Positions 31,479-40,400 of a DNA stretch of 64,000 nucleotides are shown here, in pieces. This DNA is from Pseudomonas massiliensis (GTDB taxonomy: Bacteria > Pseudomonadota > Gammaproteobacteria > Pseudomonadales > Pseudomonadaceae), in contig NZ_CCYK01000007.1 of the NCBI RefSeq assembly GCF_000826105.1, forward strand, positions 186,001 to 250,000. The letters run 5' to 3'. The stretch's first letter is position 1; each line of letters starts with the position of its first letter. Made by a program: the position numbers and the translations under genes. A model generated the notes under the pieces. It made no database searches and was not told the origin of the DNA. It saw only the letters and a list, made by a program, of their open reading frames with translations.

Positions 31479-34043
31479 ATGCGTATAGACCGTTTGACCA
31501 GCAAGCTGCAGTTGGCGCTGTCGGACTCCCAGTCCCTGGCCGTGGGGCTGGACCATCCTGCCATCGAGCCGGCTCACCTGTTGCAGGCACTGATCGACCA
31601 GCAGGGCGGCTCCATCAAGCCGCTGCTGATGCAGGTGGGCTTCGATGTGGCCAGCCTGCGCAAAGAACTGACCAAGGAGCTGGACCGGCTCCCGAAGATC
31701 CAGAACCCCACGGGTGACGTGAACATGTCGCCAGACATGGCGCGCCTCTTGAATCAGGCCGATCGCTTGGCCCAGCAGAAGGGTGACCAGTTCATCTCCA
31801 GCGAGCTGGTGCTGCTGGCCGCGATGGATGAAAACACCAAGGTCGGCAAGCTGCTATTGGCCCAGGGCGTCAGCAAGAAGGCGCTGGAGAATGCCATCAA
31901 CAACCTGCGTGGTGGCGAGGCGGTCAATGACCCAAACGCTGAGGAATCGCGCAAGGCCCTGGAAAAATACACTGTCGACCTGACCCGTCGCGCCGAAGAA
32001 GGCAAGCTGGACCCGGTGATCGGCCGTGACGACGAAATCCGGCGCACGGTGCAGGTCCTGCAGCGGCGCACCAAGAACAACCCGGTGCTGATCGGCGAGC
32101 CTGGCGTGGGTAAGACCGCCATCGCCGAGGGGCTGGCCCAGCGCATCATCAACGGCGAAGTGCCCGATGGGCTCAAGGGCAAGCGGCTGTTGTCCCTGGA
32201 CATGGGCTCGCTGATCGCCGGCGCGAAGTTCCGCGGAGAGTTCGAGGAGCGGCTCAAGGCTGTGCTCAATGAACTGAGCAAGCAGGAAGGGCAGGTGATC
32301 CTGTTCATCGATGAGCTGCATACCATGGTGGGCGCCGGCAAGGGCGAGGGCTCCATGGATGCGGGCAACATGCTCAAGCCGGCCCTGGCTCGGGGCGAGC
32401 TGCACTGCGTCGGCGCCACTACGCTGAACGAGTACCGCCAGTACATTGAAAAGGACGCGGCGCTGGAGCGGCGTTTCCAGAAGGTATTGGTCGACGAGCC
32501 CAGCGAGGAAGACACCATCGCCATCCTGCGCGGCCTCAAGGAGCGTTATGAGGTTCACCACAAGGTGGCCATCACCGATGGCGCGATCATCGCCGCGGCC
32601 AAGCTGAGCCATCGCTACATCACAGACCGTCAGTTGCCCGACAAGGCCATCGACCTGATCGACGAAGCGGCCAGCCGCATCCGCATGGAGATCGACTCCA
32701 AGCCGGAGCAGCTCGACCGTCTGGAGCGTCGCCTGATCCAGCTCAAGGTGGAATCCCAGGCGCTGAAGAAAGAAGAAGACGAGGCTGCGCGCAAGCGCCT
32801 GGAAAAGCTCACCGAAGACATCGCTCGGCTGGAGCGTGAATACGCGGACCTCGAAGAAGTGTGGGTGTCGGAGAAGGCCGAGGTTCAAGGCTCCGCGCAG
32901 ATCCAGCAGAAAATCGAACAGTCTCGCCAGGAACTGGAAGCCGCGCGTCGCCGTGGCGATCTCAGCCGCATGGCCGAGCTGCAGTACGGAGTGATTCCGG
33001 ACCTGGAGCGCAGCCTGCAGATGGTCGACCAGCACGGCAAGCCGGAAAACCAGCTGCTGCGCAGCAAGGTCACCGAGGAAGAGATCGCCGAGGTGGTGTC
33101 CAAGTGGACCGGCATCCCCGTGGCCAAGATGCTCGAGGGCGAACGCGAGAAGCTGCTGAAGATGGAAAGCCTCCTGCACCAGCGCGTGATCGGCCAGGAC
33201 GAAGCCGTGGTGGCCGTGGCCAACGCGGTGCGTCGCTCGCGGGCTGGCCTGGCGGACCCGAATCGCCCCAGTGGCTCGTTCATGTTCCTGGGCCCCACCG
33301 GCGTGGGCAAGACCGAGCTGTGCAAGGCCTTGGCGGAGTTTCTCTTCGATACCGAAGAAGCCATGGTGCGAATCGACATGTCCGAATTCATGGAGAAACA
33401 CTCCGTGGCCCGCCTGATCGGGGCGCCGCCCGGATACGTCGGTTACGAGGAGGGCGGCTACCTGACCGAAGCGGTACGTCGCAAGCCGTATTCCGTCGTG
33501 CTGCTCGACGAAGTGGAAAAGGCGCATCCGGATGTGTTCAACATCCTGCTGCAGGTACTGGAAGACGGCCGCCTGACCGACAGCCATGGCCGTACCGTGG
33601 ACTTCCGCAACACCGTGGTGGTGATGACGTCCAACCTGGGCTCGGCGCGTATCCAGGAGCTGGTAGGGGATCGCGAAGCCCAGCGGGCTGCGGTCATGGA
33701 CGCGCTCGGTTCGCACTTCCGTCCGGAATTCATCAACCGTGTGGACGAAGTGGTGATCTTCGAGCCTCTCGGGCGTGAACAGATCGCCGGCATCACGCAG
33801 ATCCAGCTGGGCCGGCTGCGTAGCCGCCTGGCGGAGCGGGAGCTGACCCTGGAGCTGAGCGCCGAGGCCCTGGACAAGCTGATCGCCGTGGGCTACGACC
33901 CTGTGTATGGCGCGCGGCCGCTCAAACGCGCCATTCAGCGCTGGATCGAGAACCCGCTGGCGCAGCTGATTCTCAGCGGGGCCTTCCTGCCGGGCAGCTC
34001 GATCCAGGCCAAGGTCAGCGGCGAGGAGATCGTTTTCGCCTGA
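31479..34043 (+). CDS. clpB: Disaggregase chaperone ClpB (Hsp104 family)
   Basis: 854 aa: Clp N-terminal domain (1-145), first AAA+ module with Walker [10 protein letters not shown] (about 206) and [11 protein letters not shown], the coiled-coil middle domain (about 400-530), and the second AAA+ module with Walker [10 protein letters not shown] (about 605). The pore loop [16 protein letters not shown] is present. It dissolves protein aggregates with DnaK. AAAGGAAGG precedes the ATG. A heat-shock promoter lies at 31368-31396. Confidence 0.98.
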   Translation: MRIDRLTSKLQLALSDSQSLAVGLDHPAIEPAHLLQALIDQQGGSIKPLLMQVGFDVASLRKELTKELDRLPKIQNPTGDVNMSPDMARLLNQADRLAQQKGDQFISSELVLLAAMDENTKVGKLLLAQGVSKKALENAINNLRGGEAVNDPNAEESRKALEKYTVDLTRRAEEGKLDPVIGRDDEIRRTVQVLQRRTKNNPVLIGEPGVGKTAIAEGLAQRIINGEVPDGLKGKRLLSLDMGSLIAGAKFRGEFEERLKAVLNELSKQEGQVILFIDELHTMVGAGKGEGSMDAGNMLKPALARGELHCVGATTLNEYRQYIEKDAALERRFQKVLVDEPSEEDTIAILRGLKERYEVHHKVAITDGAIIAAAKLSHRYITDRQLPDKAIDLIDEAASRIRMEIDSKPEQLDRLERRLIQLKVESQALKKEEDEAARKRLEKLTEDIARLEREYADLEEVWVSEKAEVQGSAQIQQKIEQSRQELEAARRRGDLSRMAELQYGVIPDLERSLQMVDQHGKPENQLLRSKVTEEEIAEVVSKWTGIPVAKMLEGEREKLLKMESLLHQRVIGQDEAVVAVANAVRRSRAGLADPNRPSGSFMFLGPTGVGKTELCKALAEFLFDTEEAMVRIDMSEFMEKHSVARLIGAPPGYVGYEEGGYLTEAVRRKPYSVVLLDEVEKAHPDVFNILLQVLEDGRLTDSHGRTVDFRNTVVVMTSNLGSARIQELVGDREAQRAAVMDALGSHFRPEFINRVDEVVIFEPLGREQIAGITQIQLGRLRSRLAERELTLELSAEALDKLIAVGYDPVYGARPLKRAIQRWIENPLAQLILSGAFLPGSSIQAKVSGEEIVFA

Positions 34044-34049
34044 TCGCAC

Positions 34050-34140
34050 GCCGGTGGGTACAAAGGCTTGCACCCACCGGCAATGTTATATATCATGCGC
34101 CCCGCTTGAGTCGCCCATGGGTGAGCCGGTTTCTACCGGC
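34050..34140. other. Hairpins downstream of clpB
   Basis: GCCGGTGGGT and ACCCACCGGC (34050-34059, 34072-34081) form a perfect 10-bp stem around a 12-base loop immediately after the clpB stop; GCCGGT-TTCT-ACCGGC (34125-34140) forms a smaller one. Neither has a T-tract. They probably mark the clpB 3' end. Confidence 0.6.
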
Positions 34141-34185
34141 GGTAGAAAGGAGTTGGAAATCAGCACCTTACTGCTAAAACAGGGG

Positions 34186-34213
34186 TTGACAAGGCGAAAC
34201 GAAGGTGTAGAAT
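34186..34213 (+). promoter_or_regulatory. Promoter of the tRNA-Asn/Pro/Lys operon
   Basis: TTGACA (34186-34191), 16-base spacer, TAGAAT (34208-34213), followed by a GC-rich discriminator (GGCGCGCC) of the kind that makes stable-RNA promoters sensitive to the stringent response. A leader of about 95 bases precedes the first tRNA. Confidence 0.85.
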
Positions 34214-34315
34214 GGCGCGCCTCAGACAAGCGAACGTAATAAGCGAGACGCTAGCTGGGATGAAGGCCAAGCCCTTCGGTAGTAATGATGTAAAGGCAAT
34301 ACCGTTGTATGTAGT

Positions 34316-34391
34316 TCCGCGATAGCTCAGTCGGTAGAGCAAATGACTGTTAATCATTGGGTCCCTGGTTCGAGTCCAGGTCGCGGAGCCA
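34316..34391 (+). tRNA. tRNA-Asn (GTT)
   Basis: Cloverleaf with acceptor TCCGCGA/TCGCGGA, anticodon loop CTGTTAA and an encoded CCA at 34389-34391. First of three tRNAs behind one promoter. Confidence 0.97.
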
Positions 34392-34395
34392 ACTT

Positions 34396-34472
34396 CGGGG
34401 TGTAGCGCAGTCCGGTAGCGCGCCTGCTTTGGGAGCAGGATGTCAGGAGTTCGAATCCCCTCACCCCGACCA
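34396..34472 (+). tRNA. tRNA-Pro (TGG)
   Basis: Acceptor CGGGGTG/CACCCCG, anticodon loop TTTGGGA (TGG), TTCGAAT T-loop and encoded CCA at 34470-34472. Separated from tRNA-Asn by 4 bases. Confidence 0.97.
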
Positions 34473-34477
34473 TTTTT

Positions 34478-34553
34478 GGGTCGTTAGCTCAGTTGGTAGA
34501 GCAGTTGGCTTTTAACCAATTGGTCGTAGGTTCGAATCCTACACGACCCACCA
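34478..34553 (+). tRNA. tRNA-Lys (TTT)
   Basis: Acceptor GGGTCGT/ACGACCC, anticodon loop CTTTTAA (TTT), TTCGAAT T-loop and encoded CCA at 34551-34553. Last tRNA of the operon, directly followed by a terminator. Confidence 0.97.
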
Positions 34554-34557
34554 TATA

Positions 34558-34590
34558 GAAAAAGGCACCCAATAGGGTGCCTTTTTTTTT
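34558..34590 (+). terminator. Intrinsic terminator of the tRNA operon
   Basis: AAAAAGGCACCC pairs with GGGTGCCTTTTT around a 4-base loop, followed by a run of T to 34590. Confidence 0.95.
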
Positions 34591-34657
34591 CGAGTTGTTG
34601 GAGGCAGCTCAGCTGCCGAATGGCCTGCACATCGGCCACCCCGCCAGCCGCATGCGC

Positions 34658-35416
34658 CTACGCCGCTGCGAAATATCGAACCAGCAACATTATTCCGGAC
34701 GCCAGCACCACCAGGTTGATGACCCGAATGAACTGTTCCCGGGACATCTTCAGAGTGATACGTCTGCCAATGGCGGTACCGGCCAGCATGCCGGGGGCGA
34801 GCAGCAGGGCGAGCCATAGCAGGCTGGTGTCCAGGTACACCCCGGCCAGTGCGAAGAGCACGACTCGGGTGAAGGTGCTGAAACCGATGAGCGTGGTTTG
34901 CGTCAGCCGGATGGATGTTTTGTCGGCGATGCGCCCGGTCAGGTAAATGATGTACACGAACCCACCGCTGCCGAACAGCGCGCTGAACACTCCACCAACG
35001 GCACCGAAAGGCAGCGCCGCGGCGGGGCTGAATTGGTGCTGGGGACGCACTCCGCTCAACGAGTAGAGGGCATAGCCGACCACGAAGACGCCCAGGCCCA
35101 GCAACAACACATCAGGGCGTGTGTTCAGGAGAATGGCCGCGCCAATCAGACTGCCGGCTACCATCAATGGCAACAGTCGGCGAAGCTCCTGCCAGTTCGC
35201 CTTGCGTCCGTCCCGGCCTACGTTGACCGCCGCCGCGCAAAAGTCCAGCAGGGCCAGCAGGGGAACGATCTTTGAAACAGGTACATAGAACGCCAGCACT
35301 GGGCTGACTACCAATGCCGTGCCGAAGCCGACAATGCCGAAGATGACATAGCCTACCGCCAAGGTCGCGAAAATGATCAGGTAAGCCGAGAGGCTCAGCC
35401 CCGTGAAGTCGAACAT
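34658..35416 (-). CDS. TauE/SafE family membrane transporter
   Basis: 252 aa, almost entirely hydrophobic, with about eight membrane segments and the TauE/SafE hallmark of two related halves (GYVIFGIVGFGTALVVSP and GAVGGVFSALFGSGGFVY). The family exports sulfite, sulfoacetate or other organosulfur anions; the substrate here is unknown. It lies just downstream of the tRNA operon, convergent with it, and divergent from an acyl-CoA ligase gene; nothing nearby points to sulfonate degradation. This is where the window leaves the order seen in P. aeruginosa. Confidence 0.85.
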   Translation of the reverse strand: MFDFTGLSLSAYLIIFATLAVGYVIFGIVGFGTALVVSPVLAFYVPVSKIVPLLALLDFCAAAVNVGRDGRKANWQELRRLLPLMVAGSLIGAAILLNTRPDVLLLGLGVFVVGYALYSLSGVRPQHQFSPAAALPFGAVGGVFSALFGSGGFVYIIYLTGRIADKTSIRLTQTTLIGFSTFTRVVLFALAGVYLDTSLLWLALLLAPGMLAGTAIGRRITLKMSREQFIRVINLVVLASGIMLLVRYFAAA

Positions 35417-35480
35417 GTCAGTGCTCCATGCAAAAAGAGCGGCCTCGTGGCCGCCTGAAGCCTGACACCTTAAGTCGCCC

Positions 35481-35513
35481 GGCCGGTTTTTTACATATCC
35501 AACCGGCCTTTTT
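35481..35513 (+). terminator. Terminator-like hairpin between divergent tauE-type and ligase genes
   Basis: GGCCGGTT (35481-35488) and AACCGGCC (35501-35508) form a perfect 8-bp stem with a T-tract (TTTTT, 35509-35513) on the plus strand only. No plus-strand gene lies just upstream, so it may act as an attenuator in a long ligase leader or insulate the ligase from read-through. Confidence 0.6.
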
Positions 35514-35582
35514 GCGCAAAGCTCCTTTCAGGGCCATCTGCCTATACTCAGCGTAACCACAACAACAAGAACAGGTTCGTTC

Positions 35583-37307
35583 ATGGACGCTCCCACTCGG
35601 CTATCGCCACGGCAGGCTTCGGCCGCTGCCTTTCTCCAAGCGCGTGACCTCCTGCTGCGGCACCGCACCGACTATGCCGCCGCCATTCGGGAGTTCCAAT
35701 GGCCCCGGTTGGATCGTTTCAATTGGGCGCTGGACTATTTCGATGACATGGCCAGGGGCAACACCGCCCCGGCGCTGCTGATCGCCCGCGAAAAAGGCGA
35801 GCAGGAGTGTTATTCCTTCGAGCAGATGCGGGCGCGCTCCAACCAGGTGGCCAATTACCTACGTGCCTTGGGCGTAAAGCGCGGCGAACGCCTCTTGCTG
35901 ATGCTGGGCAACGAGGTTGCCTTGTGGGAGTTGATGCTGGCGGCCGCCAAGCTGGGCGCCGTGGTGGTTCCGGCCACCGCCTTGCTGACCTGCGAAGACC
36001 TGGCTGATCGGCTTGAGCGCGGGCGTATACGGCATATCGTGGCGAACCCGGCCAACCTGCACAAGTTCGCCGAACTGGGCCTAGGCTGCACACGCATAGT
36101 TGCCGGCGGCAGCGCGCCGGGTTGGGAGCCATTGGCCCAGGCTTATGTGCTGAGCACCGAGTTCGCTCCGTCGGGCCAGACCCAGGCCTGCGACCCGCTG
36201 CTGCTGTACTTCACCTCCGGCACTACCTCCAAGCCGAAAATGGTGCTGCACAGCCACCAAAGCTACCCGGTAGGCCACTTGTCTACCCTGTACTGGATCG
36301 GGCTGCTGCCAGGCGACATGCACCTGAATATCTCCTCACCCGGCTGGGCCAAGCACGCCTGGAGCTCGTTCTTCGCGCCCTGGAATGCCGGCGCCTGCGT
36401 CTTTATCCACAACGTGGAGCGATTCAGCGCCAAGGGCTTGCTGGACGTGTTGCAGGCCTACCCGGTGACCAGCCTTTGCGCGCCGCCGACGGTATGGCGA
36501 ATGCTGATCCAGGAAGACCTGGCCAAGGTGCGCCCGCGCCTGAGCTTGCGCGAGCTGGTCGGGGCGGGCGAACCCCTGAACCCGGAAATTCTCGAACAGG
36601 TGTACGCGGCCTGGGGGCTTTGGCTGCGCGATGGCTTTGGCCAGTCCGAAACCACGGCGATCATCGGCAACACTCCTGGTCAATTGCTCAAGCCTGGATC
36701 AATGGGCCGGCCATTGCCCGGGTATCGCTTGGCACTGCTCGATGGCGAGGGCCGGCCGGCCCAGGAAGGAGAGGTGGCCCTGCCGCTGCAGCCCGCGCCC
36801 CTGGGCCTGATGCTGGGCTATGCCGATGACCCTCAGAAAACGGCTCAAGCCATGCGGGATGGCTACTATCGCACGGGCGATACCGCGCAGCATGACGCAG
36901 ACGGCTATGTGACCTTCGTGGGCCGCGCCGATGACGTATTCAAATCGTCCGACTACCGCATCAGCCCATTCGAGCTGGAGAGTGCCTTGATCGAACATCC
37001 GGCGGTGGTGGAGGTAGCCGTGGTGCCCAGCCCGGACCCGCTGCGGTTGAATGTGCCCAAGGCGTTCTTGATCCTGGCGCCCGGTTATGATGGCGATGCC
37101 GCCCTGGCCCGGGCCCTGTTCACCTTCTTGCGAGGTCAGTTGGCGCCTTACAAGCGGGTGCGCCGGATCGAGTTCGTGAGCGAGCTGCCCAAGACCATAT
37201 CCGGGAAAATCAGGCGGGTGGAACTGCGCCAGCGCGAGCTGACCCTGGATGCCCAGGGCCGCAGCCCCTTGGCGTTCCATGAGGAAGATTTCGTTCAAGG
37301 CTTGTAG
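35583..37307 (+). CDS. AMP-dependent acyl-CoA synthetase/ligase
   Basis: 574 aa ANL-superfamily enzyme. The ATP-binding loop LYFTSGTTSKPKMVLHSH, the DGFGQSETT motif, the YRTGD segment of the hinge, and PKTISGKIRR with the catalytic Lys near the C-terminus are all present. It activates a carboxylic acid as acyl-AMP and transfers it to CoA. The length and N-terminal NWALDYFDDMA resemble medium-chain and acetyl-type synthetases; the substrate cannot be named. A single gene with a possible -10 (TATACT, 35543-35548). Confidence 0.85.
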   Translation: MDAPTRLSPRQASAAAFLQARDLLLRHRTDYAAAIREFQWPRLDRFNWALDYFDDMARGNTAPALLIAREKGEQECYSFEQMRARSNQVANYLRALGVKRGERLLLMLGNEVALWELMLAAAKLGAVVVPATALLTCEDLADRLERGRIRHIVANPANLHKFAELGLGCTRIVAGGSAPGWEPLAQAYVLSTEFAPSGQTQACDPLLLYFTSGTTSKPKMVLHSHQSYPVGHLSTLYWIGLLPGDMHLNISSPGWAKHAWSSFFAPWNAGACVFIHNVERFSAKGLLDVLQAYPVTSLCAPPTVWRMLIQEDLAKVRPRLSLRELVGAGEPLNPEILEQVYAAWGLWLRDGFGQSETTAIIGNTPGQLLKPGSMGRPLPGYRLALLDGEGRPAQEGEVALPLQPAPLGLMLGYADDPQKTAQAMRDGYYRTGDTAQHDADGYVTFVGRADDVFKSSDYRISPFELESALIEHPAVVEVAVVPSPDPLRLNVPKAFLILAPGYDGDAALARALFTFLRGQLAPYKRVRRIEFVSELPKTISGKIRRVELRQRELTLDAQGRSPLAFHEEDFVQGL

Positions 37308-37449
37308 AAGCCAACGAAGCTGGCCCTATGCGCTAAAAGCTTCGATGCCAGGCAGCCCACTGCAATGGGGATCTGCGGTGGGAGGCAGCGGAGCTGGCGA
37401 AGCCCCGCAATAGGAGGTCGATCCGCCAGGCTCGCTGTTCCCGTTTTCC

Positions 37450-40400
37450 TTACGCCGTGAAGTCGCTCTGATGCAGCTCCTTCACCCCGACCAGCTGGAT
37501 TTCGAACTCGGCGCTGGCATCGGCGTTAACGCTGCCGTACAGGATGCCGTTCTCGAAGCGCAGCTGGCCAGCAGCGTTGGTGCTGTCAAAGGCCTGGGTA
37601 CCGATGAAGGTGAACTGTTCCTTGGCGTCTGGAGTAGAGATATCGGCATCCAGCCCGGTCAGGTCGATCTTGTCTCCTTCGGAGGTCTTGAAGCCCAGGA
37701 TCAGGTCGCGCAGGTCGCCCAGGCCCAGGTCCGACAAGGCCGCGAACTGGTAGGTATCCGCCCCTGTCCCGCCGGTGAGGGAATCGGTGCCGACGCCGCC
37801 GATCAGGGTGTCGTCGCCACCGCCGCCAACCAGCACGTCATTGCCCGCGCCACCATTGATCACGTTGGCCGCGCTGCTGCCAGTCAGGTTGTCGGCGAAC
37901 TGGCTGCCTGTGACATTCTCGATGTACTTGAGCGTGTCCAGGCCCGAACCGAGGGTGTCCTGCTGGGCGCTGGTGTTCAGCGCAAGGGTCACTCCGGCGA
38001 GCGAATAGACATAGGACGCCGTATCCACCCCGGCGCGGCCATCGAGCAGGTTATCGCCGCTACCGGCATAGAGGATGTTGTCCAGGCCATTGCCGATGGC
38101 GTTGGCGGCGCCGTCGGTATTGATCACCATGTTTTCCACATTGCTGGCCAGGGTGTAGCTGGCCAGGCTGCTGTAGATGGTGTCCGTACCGCCGATGGTG
38201 CTGTCGCTGTCCTTTTCGACCACGGTATCGTCGATGTTGTCGACGTAATAGGTGTCCGAACCGTTGCCGCCGGTCATGCTGTCGGCCCCTTCCTTGCCGT
38301 CGAGGACGTTGGCCGCGTCGTTACCGGTAATGAAATTGCGCAGCGCGTTACCGGTGCCGTCGATGGCCGAGTAGCCGGTCAAGACCAGGTATTCGACATT
38401 GGCGCCCAGGGTCCAGCTTACCGAAGCCTCGACCGTGTCGATCTGGGTGGCCGCATCGTTGGTTTCGATGACAACATCGTTGGGGTTGTCCACGATGTAG
38501 ACGTCCTTGCCATCGCCACCATTGAGGGTGTCGGCGCCCAGGTCGCCATCGAGGGTATCGTCATAGGCGCTGCCGACCAGGGTGTCATCCTGGTCCGTCC
38601 CGAGGATGTAGCCGCCTTTCTGGCTGGCCACCTCGTCGTACACGTCCTCGGCGGTGCGGTTGTCGGTAGCGTCGCCCTGGTAGCCCAGGTCATCGGCAAT
38701 GTAGTCCGCCAGGCGCTGACCCACGATCTCGGCGCTTTCTTCGTGCAGGTGCCAGACATCGTCCGGGTAAGTGACCGGGTCCGCTTCTTCACGCAGGGGC
38801 AGGTCGGTGTAGTCTACGGCCAGGTCTACGTCGGCGCGCTCGGCGGCGATGGCTTCCTGCACGGCGCGCACGGCGACAACGCCTTGCTGGATGCTGGCGA
38901 TCTTCGCTTCGTCGTAGCCGCGTACCCGCGCGGCATCGGCGTCGTAGTGACCGGTTTCCATCATGTAGACCTTGAAGTCTCCCAGCTGCTCATGCAGGTA
39001 GTCGAACACCTTGAGCGTCGATGCCTTGTACAGCTCGGCCTGGGCAGCCGGGTCGGCGGCGCGGGCGATCTCCTGGGCGGCTTCTTCACCCTGGCCCCAG
39101 ACGATGCCCATGGTCACGTTGTCGATGGCCTTGAGCGACGCCAGCTGCTCCTGCAGCAGTGATACCGCGCGCAGCAGCGCCGGGCCGGGCTGGTCGGTAT
39201 CGGTCAGCCACCAGGACAGGCGCAATTCTTCCGCAGTGCCGGTAGACAGGCCGCACACGGTGCTGCCCCCGACGGCGACGTCGATGCCGTTGCCATCGGC
39301 ATCGGTGAATTGGCTGCGAACGTCATAGTCCGTGTATTTGGCCAGGTCGTTGACCATCTCGGTGATGCCGGACTGGTCGTCGTCCTCGGTCATGCGCAGC
39401 AGGCGGGCGTTGGACTGGCCCAGGGTCGGCAGGAACAGGATGTCCTGCTGGGCACGCTCGGCGAAGACGAAGTCGTCGGCGGTGAGGGTGTCGGCATAGT
39501 TGCCCTGCAAGGCGATCTCGAAGCGGTTGCCTTGGTCGTCGGCCTCGGCGGACTTGATGTAGGTCTTGGTGCCGTCGCTGTTGGTGGTGATGTACAGCGT
39601 GTGGTTTTCACCGCTGCCCAGGCCGAGGAAGCCCAGGGCGCTGACGTCGATCTTGTCCACGCCAACGGTGAAATCGGTAATGGTGTCCGTTGCCGTGACG
39701 CCGCCGGTGTCATAGTCGCGATAGCTATCGCTCAGCGCGCTATAGCGGAAGCTGTCGGCGCCGGCGCCACCGGTGAGCGTGTCGCGGCCCGCGCCGCCAT
39801 CCAGCACGTCATGGCCGCCATTGCCCTTGAGCACATCGGCGCCGTCCAGGCCCAGGATAAGGTCGTCGTGCTCGGTGCCCGCTAGCGTTTCGCTGGCGTC
39901 GGTGCCGGTCAGGGTAACGGGTGGCGCGTTGGCCACGGTCAGGGCGAACACGTCACTGGCCGAGGCGCCGCGTGGGTCGGTGGCGGTTACCAGGAAGTTG
40001 TAGGTGCCGGCGGCGAGGTCATCCGGAACGCCGCTGAAGGTCAGGGTGCTCGGGTCGAAGGTCAGCCAGGCAGGCAAGGGCGAGCCATCCTGCAGGGTGG
40101 CGGTATAGGTCAGGGCCTCGTTGTCGGCATCGGTGAAGGCGCTGCGCGATAGGGTATAGCTGTAGGGCGTGTTCTCGGTGGCCGTGCTGTCCAGCAACGG
40201 GTCGGTCACCACTGGCGCATGGTTTACCGGTGGGGTTTCCGAGGCGAACACGAAGTTGGCGGCAGTGAGCGTGTTCAGGTAATTGCCTTGCAGCGCCAGT
40301 TCGAAGCGGTTGCCGTTGGCGTCGGCATCGCGGTCCTTGATGTAGGTACGGTTGGTGCTGGCGTTATAGGAGATGTTCAGCGTGCCACCGTAGCCGGTCC

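Noticed and set aside
31854..34073. A 739-codon open frame opposite clpB.
   Set aside because: Antisense shadow of a conserved gene; the translation is His-, Gln- and Leu-rich with no family resemblance.
34478..34657. Phage or island attachment site at the 3' end of tRNA-Lys.
   Set aside because: I found no second copy of the tRNA 3' end and no integrase in the window.
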